Origin: Cytauxzoon felis
Taxonomy: Eukaryota > Apicomplexa > Aconoidasida > Piroplasmida > Theileriidae
Assembly: GCA_020283715.1 (NCBI GenBank)
Contig: JAIQCW010000206.1
Coordinates: 1 to 64,000 of the forward strand
Direction: 5' to 3'
DNA: 64,000 nt
Part shown: positions 33,797-44,261 of the stretch, piece by piece
Layout: every line of letters starts with the position of its first letter
How positions within the stretch are numbered: position 1 is the first letter of the stretch
Made by a program: the position numbers and the translations under genes
Notes under the pieces: generated by a model
Seen by the model: only the letters and a program-made list of their open reading frames with translations
The model's database searches: none
Told to the model about the DNA's origin: nothing

Positions 33797-35278
33797 ATGG
33801 TGAAGTTAGATGGTAAAGATTCACAGAAATTATCTAAAGGTGAAGATTTATATCAGTGCCCTGGTTCACCAAGGACTCATAAATGGATTAACAATTTACT
33901 ACCTGTTTTAGGTAGTTATAATTATCATTATGCTGAAATTACTCATTTAATTAAGAGTTGTGATTATAATGCTGATAAAATACAAGAAGAGGTTGAAAGG
34001 ATTATGCAAATGAATATTGGCCACGAACAAGGCGAATGGAAAGTTGTTGGTTCTAAGAGTAAAAAGGATACTAATGAAAAGAAGTTTAATAATGTCAAGG
34101 GGAAGTTTAAAGATGACAATTGGAAGAAGAATAACAATAAAGTTACACATTCTAATGATGAAAAGAATGAATCAAAGGATACAGTAGGGACGGGTGGGAG
34201 TGGAAGCGGAACCGGAACCGGAAGTGTTGTAATGAGTTCAATGGAAAAGAATGAATCAAAGGATACAGTAGGGACGGGTGGGAGTGGCAGTGGAAGTGTT
34301 GTAATGAGTTCAATGGAAAAGAGTGAATCAAAAGATGTGGGAGGAGTATCAAGTGTAGTTTTGAATTCATCAGAAAAGAATTTTCCACCAATGAGCAATA
34401 ATTTCCCCCACACAATGACTAATACATCAACAAATACGAACAATTACCCCATTTCAAATAATTTTCCCTCCACTACGAATAATTTTCCACCGAAGAATTT
34501 TCCTACGTCGGGTACAAACTTTTCTTCCAACAACAATTTACATCCTACAAATCCTAGTTTTCCACCGACCAACAACAATTTCCCTCCTACGAGTAATAAT
34601 TTCCCTCCATCATCCAACACTACCTTCCCTCCATCATCAAATATGCGTGGTGGATCAAGTTGGGTATCATTGTTAAAGACATCATCTTCAGAGCAAAATT
34701 TGAAACAAAAGTCATCAGTAATAGAAAAGAAGCCGGCAGTAATATTACCAAAATCATATAATTTCGAGTCGAATAATATGACATTTGGATATTTAGAAGA
34801 TGATAATACATGGTCATCTAATAATAATGTAGGTACAAGTACTACAACATCAACATGGAAAGATGGATTAATTGATAATCATCAAAATATAGCACAATGG
34901 AACCAACAAACAAATCGCAAAGTTGATTTCACAAAGAATTTACGTACTAATAATAAAGTATTACCAAGACCAACTAGAACTGATATTAATACACAAGAAA
35001 ATAATATAACAACACAATGGCAAGGAAATATATATAAACCAACAATATATTCATATAGTGAACAAGATAAAACAAAATCATTTCCAATTACTGATACAAA
35101 TTTAAAATATAATAAAGAATATATCAATGGTAATAATACTAATAATAATTACTTTAATTATACTCAAGAAAGGTTACAACAACCACCTGGTTTAACTAGC
35201 TATTATAATCAACCACATTTCTATCCTTTCAATACAAATAAAAATATCAATAATAATACATCAATGTGGCAACACTGA
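33797..35278 (+). CDS. UBA/CUE-like, Asn/Pro-rich low-complexity protein
   Basis: About 493 residues from the ATG at 33797 (MVKLDGKDS). Residues about 35-75 (LLPVLGSYNYHYAEITHLIKSCDYNADKIQEEVERI) resemble a three-helix UBA/CUE-type ubiquitin-binding fold, followed by GEWKVVGSKSKKD, a pairing also seen in Def1- and GIP1-like proteins. A Lys/Asn-rich segment follows, then two near-identical units (KNESKDTVGTGGSGSG...SVVMSSME), an array of short NNFPPT/NNFPPS repeats, and a C-terminal Asn/Gln-rich tail ending PPGLTSYYNQPHFYPF. The low-complexity arrays suggest a disordered scaffold. The family identity is unsure. Confidence 0.6.
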   Translation: MVKLDGKDSQKLSKGEDLYQCPGSPRTHKWINNLLPVLGSYNYHYAEITHLIKSCDYNADKIQEEVERIMQMNIGHEQGEWKVVGSKSKKDTNEKKFNNVKGKFKDDNWKKNNNKVTHSNDEKNESKDTVGTGGSGSGTGTGSVVMSSMEKNESKDTVGTGGSGSGSVVMSSMEKSESKDVGGVSSVVLNSSEKNFPPMSNNFPHTMTNTSTNTNNYPISNNFPSTTNNFPPKNFPTSGTNFSSNNNLHPTNPSFPPTNNNFPPTSNNFPPSSNTTFPPSSNMRGGSSWVSLLKTSSSEQNLKQKSSVIEKKPAVILPKSYNFESNNMTFGYLEDDNTWSSNNNVGTSTTTSTWKDGLIDNHQNIAQWNQQTNRKVDFTKNLRTNNKVLPRPTRTDINTQENNITTQWQGNIYKPTIYSYSEQDKTKSFPITDTNLKYNKEYINGNNTNNNYFNYTQERLQQPPGLTSYYNQPHFYPFNTNKNINNNTSMWQH

Positions 35279-35453
35279 TTTGTTAATATTAATTTCATTC
35301 ATTTTTTTTGATATTATCCATATTTATTTACTCAGTTTTATTATCATTCACTCACACCATCTACATTATGTTTGTTGGATAGTGTCCACTCGATTTATAC
35401 ATGAAAATGTAATTGATTTTTTCCAATTTAATAATATTTTTTTAATTTTTTAC

Positions 35454-37074
35454 ATGAAAACACAATCAAATAAAATCAATTTAAATTTAACCATAGATAA
35501 TCATAAAACAGGTATGATACTCATATTCCATTAACATCCACCATTCCACCTGAGGTCCGATCCAACTCTCTTCGTCTTGCAGACAGCTCTCCACTTGAAG
35601 TCAGTCCTGCCGTCAGCTTCTCTAATTACCTATCTCTAAAGAGTAAGGCCACTCCCAGAGATCGTGGCGAGGGTAATGATGTAACCTCAAGTGGAAGTGG
35701 ACTACCCGTAGCTGATCTCAGGGAAGCGGAGGGGGAAGTAAAGAGAGGAGGCCTCCACGGCGAGTGGAAGAGAGGTGGAACAGCGAGTGGAAAAGTGAGT
35801 ATGATTGGACCTCAAGTGGATGGACTATATTGTATATAATTTGTATTATGATAATTTAATAATATTTATATATAGAGTATGAGTTGTTATCATCGGAGAT
35901 AGTGGTGATATGGGCATCTGTTAATGTTGCTATTAAGGGTTTGAGTGAATTGGATATGTTACAGATAGCTCGTAGTAATTCACGTAGTGAATATAGTCGT
36001 TCATCTATAAAATTGATGTTATTGAATCCTTATTCATTATGTAGGATATATCCTAATGGTAAAGTATTGATTATGGGTTCAATGAATGAAGATGATGCAT
36101 ATAGAATACTTAAAAAGATAACATATAAATTACGTTATCGTACTAAATGGAAAGTACAAATATCATCTGATAATATTGATGGTAATGGATTAAAATGGGA
36201 TTATTATATTAATAAAAATATACTTAAAGTTAAAGATGCTGCAAAAACATTTAAAATTGATCAATTATATTGTAAAATTGTATTAAAAGGACCAATCAAT
36301 TTATATTTAATACATAAAAATGCAATTCAAAAATCTATACATATCATACATAAATACTCACATCTACAAATCATCATCAAAAAAACAAATACCAATACAA
36401 CACAATATACACATACCAAATTCAATCAACCATACTATAATGAAAACACTCCACTCGATGTTCCACCTGAGGTTGCAACCACTGTTCCACTGGGCGTTGA
36501 GCCTTCTTCCAATTACCTATCTCTAAAGAGTATAGCCACTCCCAGAGATCGTGGCAGTGAAGGTAGTGATGGATCATACATCATGGGAATGATGGAAGAT
36601 GGTGCTAAGGATGTGTTGGATGTAACCTCAAGTGGAATGAAGTGTAGTACTAGACTTCGAGTGGATCCCGCAGCTGATCTCAGGGAAGCGGAGGGGGAAG
36701 TAAATAGAGAGGCTGTCTGCAAGACGAACTCAGGTGCAGATGTCACCACAGCGAGCGGCAACGTCATGACGCAATCAGGTGGAAATACGACTGTTAAAGA
36801 ATTGGGAATGTCATCAACATCTCTTAGTCCTATGAGAGATGTTTTATTCCATCATGGTGTAATGATTAATAATTATATATATGATATGGGTAATATATCT
36901 TATACTCATTGGGATGTGGGAATAGAATTAGAACGTGAATTAGATAATATTTCAACAGTTAAAGAAAATACGAGTACATGTATAGTATATCGCAGTGGTA
37001 AAATTATAATATTAGGATGTACAACTAGAAATGAAATCAAATACATATTTGAACAACTTAAAACATTATTTTAA
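35454..37074 (+). CDS. Divergent TBP-like factor with repeat-encoded insertion
   Basis: Exon 1 (35454-35511, MKTQSNKINLNLT) joins exon 2 (35876-37074) in phase to give about 418 residues. The first half reads VNVAIKGLSELDMLQIARS...SEYSRSSIKLMLLNP..LCRIYPNGKVLIMGSMNEDDAYRI, the layout of the first TBP direct repeat. The end (STCIVYRSGKIIILGCTTRNEIKYIFEQL) matches the second. Key DNA-intercalating phenylalanines are not obvious, so it may be a TBP-related factor rather than TBP itself. Residues about 211-320 are the modular repeat translated in its usual frame ([17 protein letters not shown] ... [20 protein letters not shown]), dividing the two repeats. Intron 1 (35512-35875) holds a further, non-coding copy. 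Confidence 0.7.
35535..35825 (+). repeat. Modular repeat in TBP-like intron 1
   Basis: Tandem left ends (CTTGCAGACAG, CTGCCGTCAG), forward M3, TSSG-type separator, forward M1, CCACGGCGAGTGG right end and final separator. Confidence 0.9.
36450..36785 (+). repeat. Modular repeat inside the TBP-like coding sequence
   Basis: Left-end units (PPEVATTVPLGVEPSS), forward M3, a spacer shared with non-coding copies (matching 31140-31205 and 50755-50815), separator, M1, the EAVCKT hairpin and further right-end units, all in frame without a stop. Confidence 0.9.
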
Positions 37075-37107
37075 TATATTTAATTTTTTATATTATTATA
37101 TTTTATA

Positions 37108-37300
37108 ATATTTAATTATTCCAATAGCACCATAATTATATGGTAGATTTTTTTGTAACATCAATTATCTAATGTTGAATTTGATTAATATTATTACTCT
37201 ATTTAAATTATACATGTAATTGATGAATATTATTATACTCATTAATAATAAGTACTAATTAAAATTAGACACATAATTCACTGATGTCTATTATTTCATT
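37108..37300 (+). repeat. Upstream region shared with the 8687 gene
   Basis: Aligns with the reverse complement of 11001-11210 through several identical blocks (CCAATAGCACCATAATTATA, ATGTAATTGATGAATATTA, AGACACATAATTCACTG). Probably the ancestral promoter region of this subfamily. Confidence 0.75.
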
Positions 37301-37326
37301 AAATAATGGGAGAGGGATAATTTGGA
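37301..37326 (+). promoter_or_regulatory. Conserved 5' box of the membrane family (37358 gene)
   Basis: AAATAATGGGAGAGGGATAA then TTTGGA, about 31 bp before the start. Confidence 0.65.
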
Positions 37327-37357
37327 TTAGAGATGGAAAATAGAGTGCATATCAGAA

Positions 37358-40300
37358 ATGAGTAATCTAGATTGTGGATCTGCTCATTCTGAATACATAA
37401 TAGAGAGCACACCCGAAGTATATAATAAACACGTAGCTGAAGATTCTAAAGCCGGCGGTGGAATCACTGAGGATGAAGATGATGATATTGTAAGATGGGT
37501 AATCATGATACACCTCTATGTCAGATATCAATGTTCCTAGCCGGTTTTATATTCTTCACACCTCATCGTATCGCAATTACATGTGCAAATCACGTCGTAA
37601 AGAGATTTCATTTACCCTTGGGTACTGTTGCTATGTTTGTATATAGAATACATAATTTAATGGAGTTAGGTAGTTTTGCTGGCACTGTTATAAATACGGT
37701 AATAAAATTATCAACTACCAGTATGAGTGAGAATAGTAAACGATGTTAAAGAATTGTGTATCGGGTATATCTATTTGGCTAATGTTTATTTGGTCCATTA
37801 TCACATATATTTCATTCATGGCTGGTGGTGAATATGGATATTTTGGTGAATTTTTTTGGAATATTGTAATGCTTGTTTTTATATATGGTGTATATTCAAA
37901 TTCGGCTATGGGTATTGAAGGATTGAACGCTCCATTTTATATTGTTGGCCTTCCATTATTTGGATTATTCACTTTTGTCTTCCATAAATTGTATAAATAT
38001 TTTTATTACATTTATTTCTGGGATGAATATGATTATGTTCTTGTTCTCTACCAAATATCGATTATGATTATTCTATCATTTGCAACATCCATTGTGTGGA
38101 CCGTAGCTAGAGCAATGGATTCTACCTCATCATCTGATACCATCATTGATATTGGAAAGACTAATACTAGTCAAGGATACAAAGCAAGTGCTGACGGACC
38201 TCAAATTACTGTTGAAATGAAGAATACGACAACAGATGGCGTACCAGCTGGCTACGTAAGATATGATCATAAACCTAAGGATACAAGCAAAATTCCATTC
38301 ACATTATGTTGCGTTAAATATAACAATATTCCATTGACATTCGATCAAGATCCTTCGGGAACTCCAGATGTTACAGCAGTTTATGTATATTACAAGCAAA
38401 CTGATGACCCTGATCACGAGTTTCCTCTAATTGTTTGTGTTGTGACTGGTGCAACTACTAGGAAATATTATAAGAGAGGACAGACATGGAATAAAGATGA
38501 GACACTTAATTCCATAGATCCAGATGGAGCAACAGCTGGTCAACCAAGTAGTAAACTTGAAACCACACTTAAGGGCCTCAAAGATAAATATGAAGTTAAA
38601 CTTGAGAAGGATAATCAACCTACTACTGGTTACAAAGCACGTCCTGATAATACAAGTGGTACAATTAATGTTACAACAGTAGGCCCTGATGCTGAGAGCA
38701 AATTTAAAGGTTTTAAACATTCAGTTACTGGTAAGATAAATCGGGTAACAATACACGGTCATGTGATAAGGGGTATACAAGAATTAGATGATGATGGATA
38801 TACAATAAGTGATACCAATGGAGGTGTATTTGTATATTTTCCACTGAATGCAAGTAAACCTGAACTACACAAACCTTTGTTGATATGTTTATCTCCAAAT
38901 GGTAACGCTAGTAATAGTAATAAATGGTATAAACGTGTGAATAAACCATCTGGTCAGACAGGTTATGAATGGAAGGATGCAAATACCGAGATTGGTAATC
39001 AAGATCCAGGTACAATTGATCCTCAACTTGCAAAAAAACTCGGACCAATTAAAGATGCACTTACTTCAGCTAATGATACAGGTTATACTCAGTTGGGAGT
39101 CGTTGTAAAATTAGATTATGCTGCTAAAGGTATAGGAACTTCGTCTGAAATTAAATATCGTACTGGTGATAAACAAGTTACTGTTAATCAATTAACACCT
39201 GGTAGTCAATTCAAGGGTTATAAGCATGATCTTGGCGCTCAGGAGACTATAAACAAGATTAAAATACATGGAAATGAGATAACACAAATTGGTATTGCTG
39301 ATCTTAAAGATAAACGATACGTATTTGTATATTTTGAAAATGGCGATGCCAATAATGAAAGGCCATATTTGATATGTTTATCTATAGATGGTACAGCTAA
39401 TGGAGATAATAAATGGTATCAACGACAGACTGTTTCAGGTGGATCTAGTGGATATACATGGAGGATAGACAGCGATTTTACCAGCAGTGATGATCCAAAC
39501 CGAATTAACACATTTGAAACTAAAATCGATAAAATTAAAAGTGGACTTACTCCTGATCAAGGTTATCCATCAGCATCAATTGTTATCGATGCAAGTGTAA
39601 CACCTACTAATACTACTGAACAGAATGGTGCATTATATGGAATAGGATCTAATCAAATTAAAGTTGAAAAGAAGGGTGGTGACGGAAAGATAGTACCAAG
39701 AGATTATATCAGATATAAACATACTGCTACTACTACTACATTCAATTTAGATTCAGTTAAACATAATGATATTCCATTGAATGGAATACAGCCTGAGGAT
39801 ACCGTTCAAGCAGTTTATGTATATTACAAATCAGATGATACTACCTTCGACTTTCCTCTAATAGTTTGTGTTGCTAAACAGGGCGGCACTTGGAATTATT
39901 ACAAGAGGGGGAATGAGTGGAAAGGCAATGATACAGCACTTAATAAAATAGATCCAGAAAGTCCGGGTAATGATGGTCTTAATACACTTAAAAGTAAACT
40001 TGATGAAGTTAAAGCGGCACTTGAGCCATATTCTGGTCTTTCTAAACTATTTGGCATTGGTAAAGATAAAGATTATCATATATTACACTGGTCCCCGATT
40101 TTTTTGGTAGCTCTCTCATTAGGTACAGTCTATTTTTTCTACCCTGCGATATCACCCTATCAATTAGTTGATGATCCATTTGATGGTAAAAAGATTGAAT
40201 TATGGATCCAGGCTATTTCTGCTACACCCCATATCGCATTTGCCATAACTCAACTTTGTAAAAAAGGCCCAGGCAGGCTTTGGAAGAATTATGTATATGA

Positions 40301-40679
40301 ATATGGTAACGAAAAATTGTACGCAATTTATCACGCTACATGGATATTTTTCATTCCATATATAATATGCATTTACATTTTCTTCTCTATGATGCATTTT
40401 CCCGATGGACGAATTGGTAAATACTTCAGGGCAAGTGTATTTAGAACTGGGGTTCTATGTGTATTCTTTGCCTGGGTACAGGAATTTATGGAAGCTGTAG
40501 GATTTGGTGGAGGTATGGGTGCACAAGTGAGTGGTAGATGTGGAGATACTTATAATGATGATGCTGGAACGATATTTGGATTTATGTTTCTTGTATTTAT
40601 GATAGTATCCATGTTTACCGAAGATTTGTACATGTTAATATCCAGGAATTCTTTTGGAAGTATTTATAAAAAATTATAA
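37358..40679 (+). CDS. Multi-pass membrane protein with four FAINT-like repeats; interrupted N-terminus
   Basis: An acidic N-terminus (ITEDEDDD) in 37358-37489 joins exactly in phase across a 35-nt GTAAGA...CAG intron (37490-37524) to ISMFLAGFIFFTPHRIAITC...FVYRIHNLMEL. A second frame change lies near 37700-37755: SENSKRC ends in a stop, while MLKNCVSGISIWLMF continues in another frame. A GTAATA...AAAG intron of 53 nt (from 37698) restores phase but removes residues conserved in relatives, so a true frameshift is also possible. From 37743 the ORF (978 residues) carries the remaining N-terminal helices, four FAINT-like units ([17 protein letters not shown]), then WSPIFLVALSLGTVYFFYPAI and the terminal helices. 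The gene is intergenic, next to the TBP-like gene. Confidence 0.75.
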
Positions 40680-40734
40680 CATTGGGTAACTGGGGCCATT
40701 TAACCCTATATTTATTATAACCACACCTATCGAA

Positions 40735-41035
40735 CACCAGCTTTCTTTGTCTTGCAGACAGCTCTCCACTTGAGGTCCAATCCAACTCTTTTCGTCCTGC
40801 CGTCAGCTCTTCTATTTACTTCCCCCTTCGCTTCCCTGAGATCAGCTACGGGTTCCACTTGAGGTTACATCCAACATATCCATAGCACCATCTTCCATCA
40901 TTCCCATGATGGATGATCCATCACTACCTCACCACTACCTTCGCCACGATCTCCGGGAGTGGCTTTACTCTTTAGAGATAGGTAATTAGAAGAGCTGTCT
41001 GCAAGACCAACGGTGGTTGTAACCTCAGGTGTTAT
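40735..41035 (-). repeat. Modular repeat downstream of the 37358 gene
   Basis: Left ends (CTTGCAGACAG, CTGCCGTCAG), reversed M1, separator, spacer, reversed M3 (GCCACGATCTCCGGGAGTGG), and the CTGTCTGCAAGAC right end. The order is reversed relative to the in-gene copies. Confidence 0.9.
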
Positions 41036-41147
41036 GTAAGTATGATAATGATGATATAAGAATATCCTAGATTTTAAGTAAATTCCACTGAATACTACAT
41101 TTAATATGCACAATCTCACTAAATTACAACGATTATAACAATAATAA

Positions 41148-41698
41148 TTATAAATCCTTCTTCTTATACGAGGGAATAATATAGCTTTCTCCTGATTTTA
41201 AACGCTGTTCCATGACCTTTCTCTGTGCTTCTGGTGTCAACTATATGTAATGTATATAATAATCACTTTATAATAACATACAGCATCTTTTTGATAATGT
41301 CTAATGCATTTATGTAATTCTTTGGATTCATTACGACAATTGAAGATGATAAATGACTTTTCTGCACAGCAATTAACATATTCATCCAATTCTGGCCTGA
41401 ATTCCATGTATAATATCCATTATTTATATATAAATATTATAATACCTGCATAAATTACGTATATTTGCTGAGATTTGTTTTATAACTTCACGTCGTTCCT
41501 TTGCGATTCTATCTATGAACATGTGATTGATGTCTATATAATTAATTATACTTACATTCAGATTCTCTAAATTCCAGATATGATAAGGGACAATCTTGAT
41601 TAGCTGGATGATTAAATAATATTAAACTTTAAATAAATCAACTAACATTGTCGTAATTTATCTATAAAAGATGTCTTTTTTCCAGTATCATCTACCAT
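41148..41698 (-). CDS. CMC1-like twin CX9C mitochondrial protein
   Basis: About five exons. The assembled product, roughly 130 residues, starts MVDDTGKKTSFIDKLRQ (exon 41698-41647) and continues NQDCPLSYLEFRESE, YINHMFIDRIAKERREVIKQ and LCRPELDEYVNCCAEKS. It ends with FIIFNCRNESKELHKCIRHYQ and LTPEAQRKVMEQRLKSGESY (last exon 41241-41148). The C-x9/10-C pairs around ELDEYVNCC...FNCRNESKELHKC match the CMC1/CHCHD cytochrome c oxidase assembly family, which acts in the mitochondrial intermembrane space. All introns are clean and short. Confidence 0.7.
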
Positions 41699-41917
41699 AA
41701 AAATTGATTTGAAATATTTCAATATGTTATAAATGTGGCATTTGAACTATAACAAGGTAGACTCTACACTATAAATGTAATGTGTAAATGGGAATCATAA
41801 CAACAGTAGAATTTAAGACAGTAATACAAGATGGATAAACAAAATGATATTTATATAGTGAAGAATATGTACATAATTTAAACCCTACAAATATAAAATT
41901 AAATAATAAATTAGACA

Positions 41918-43498
41918 TCAATTATTAAGTAACATTCTAGAAATTGAACATGTTGATGAAGTGAGTGAGAAAATATGTTCAGTAATAGCCGTTTGTGTTT
42001 GTGTTAAATTTGTTTTAATCTTACTATTTAAACTTCTACGTGATTTTAATCCATTAGATAATGCCATGTATGCATTATTAAGTACATTACCTTCCCAACC
42101 TTTAATTAAACCTGTAGCCTCTGGTGGGTTATCAAAAAATTGCGATTCTAATAATTTTATTTTATCATCTAAATGTTCCAATTCAATTTTACACTTTGAT
42201 ATTAAACCCAATATACTATCCTGTAAACGATAATGAGGCCTCTTCGATCTCTTAAAACGATAATCATCATTCATTCTATCCGACTCCTCCTCCATTATAC
42301 TATACGTCGAATATACCCTCTCCGTACTCAATGGCATGTCACCACCCGATGCTATTAAAAAAATTATCATACAATAAAATATAAACACTAATGTAAAATC
42401 ACCCAACACATCCATCACTACCTGAGGTCGTCCTGCAGACAGCTTCTCTATTTACTTCTCCCTTCGCTTCCCTGAGATCAGCTACGGGTTCCACTTGAGG
42501 TCAAAATCACTAATTTCACTACTTCATTTTTACCTCCAAAATTTGAAGGAAAATGTAAAATTCTGGGGAAACTCGTGAAGATTACTCAATGTCTATTGGA
42601 TGAAATATACATCTCAATACTCCATTCAAGAGGAATTTGATGATTCTATTGAATTTAATAATCCCCATTTAATTCCAATTTATATTCATTGAGATATCTT
42701 CTCAAACATGAATATCGTCACTTTAACCTTATCTCGTCGAAATAATGATTTGACCTCAAGTGGAACCTGGAAGCGATCTACGGGAGCTGGAAGGGGAACT
42801 AAATAAGAAGGCCACCACGGCGAGTGGCAAGACCTCATGTAGAAGTTAATAGAAGGTAGATTTTGTATAATTTTCTATGGATGGTCATATTAGTAGTTCA
42901 GTTATTATTTTGTATAAACATACCGGATATTTGTTCATTTGATTTATTTTTATCGTTATTTTGTGCGATATCATTATTATTACCTTGTATGATTGGAATG
43001 GTAACTTCGACTTCTTGTGTATCATTAGTTTTTGTTCCTATATTAATTATATTATGAATAGAATGTATGAATTAACAAACGTTTTAATAGAGTAGTATCA
43101 TTTTTATTTGTAATTATTTTATTATTTCTTTTAACTTTATTAGAATTTTTAGTATTAGTAGTAGGTGTGGATTCATAATCATCATTGTAATCAGTATCAC
43201 TATGATTTTTGATATTATTATCGATAGTATTTTTAATTTTGGTACCATTTATAGATGTATATGAAGTAATTTTTTTATTATTATTGATTAAATCATCATT
43301 TGTCTTTAGATTTTTTTGTTTTAAATGGATAGGATTTTTATTCTTTAATAAATTTTTATCATTATCTTTATTAATAATTCTATTTAATGTATGTTTATTA
43401 ATAGAATTTGATGTATTTAATTGATTATCATGACTTTTAATAGTTACTATAGATTTGAATTTATCTTTTGTCCATGTTATTTTTTTATTAATACCCAT
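41918..43498 (-). CDS. EAF6-like chromatin (NuA4) subunit
   Basis: Three exons (43498-43081, 43037-42924, 42351-41918) join in phase to about 321 residues. The first about 180 residues are Lys/Asn-rich and low-complexity. The last exon has a coiled segment, ISKCKIELEHLDDKIKLLES, running into QFFDNPPEATGLIKGWEGNV, which matches the EAF6 motif (leucine-rich coil, then YLEDT..YGNIIRGWD). EAF6 is a small subunit of MYST histone acetyltransferase complexes in the nucleus. Intron 2 (42352-42923) is 572 nt and filled by a composite repeat. Confidence 0.65.
42418..42845 (-). repeat. Composite repeat in EAF6-like intron 2 (modules plus 250-bp core)
   Basis: Reversed separator, hairpin and M1, a reversed R2 core (about 42515-42745), then forward separator, the M1 variant CCTGGAAGCGATCTACGGG and the CCACGGCGAGTGG hairpin. 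Same layout as 22815-23255. Confidence 0.85.
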
Positions 43499-44261
43499 CT
43501 TAATATAAATATAATTTTATATTTAAAATAATATATTAATTATATTATATCTTTTATTATAGTATTTCTAATATAAAATCTTTCTCTATACACTAATATC
43601 CATTAATTCAAACCTATATACTACTACATTCAATAAGTGTACATCTCCATATACATTCTAATTAATATGATCATCATTAATATCATCTATTATCCACCAA
43701 ATTCATTAAACCAAACGCATCTATCATGTTGCCCCTTATAACAACGTCATACCCAAGCCCCGCACTATAAATATTATTAATAAACGACATCCAAATTCTA
43801 TACTATTCAACATCATATAATATTACACATTCACATCAAATACTATTTATTTATAGATTATTACATTATTGATTATATTACATCTTATTTCTCATAAGAC
43901 CACCTTCTTCACCATTGCACCAGTCACGCGACTCTTTTTCCAATCACTCAATTTTATCGTTATTTGCGTACACTTTGGTGAGATTTAGACCTATTTTTAT
44001 TGAATTATCTTGGTAATGTTAGAAATATCTTGTTTATATTTGAATCGTCTCATTTTATACGCCAATCTACCATCTCACGATACTAATAGCTATGTACCCT
44101 ATACTTTGTTATAATAGCTATCATATAATTCACTATAACTTTTGTATATGATATTGAAGGATATTTGATAGTTTCCCCTGCAGTGTTACAGTCCATTAGT
44201 GTATAGGAATAGTCCGGATGGGGGTGTAACTGTAATGGATGATCGTCTAGTATAAATAAAA
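43499..44261. other. AT-rich intergenic region between divergent genes
   Basis: 763 bp between the EAF6-like gene (-) and OLA1 (+). No repeat module, RNA gene or convincing ORF is seen; the 43052-44300 ORFs on the other strand are low-complexity shadows. Confidence 0.5.

Noticed and set aside
42863..43057. Plus-strand ORF with three apparent membrane segments
   Set aside because: It is antisense to an Asn/Asp/Lys-rich exon of the EAF6-like gene, which produces Leu/Ile/Phe-rich shadows.
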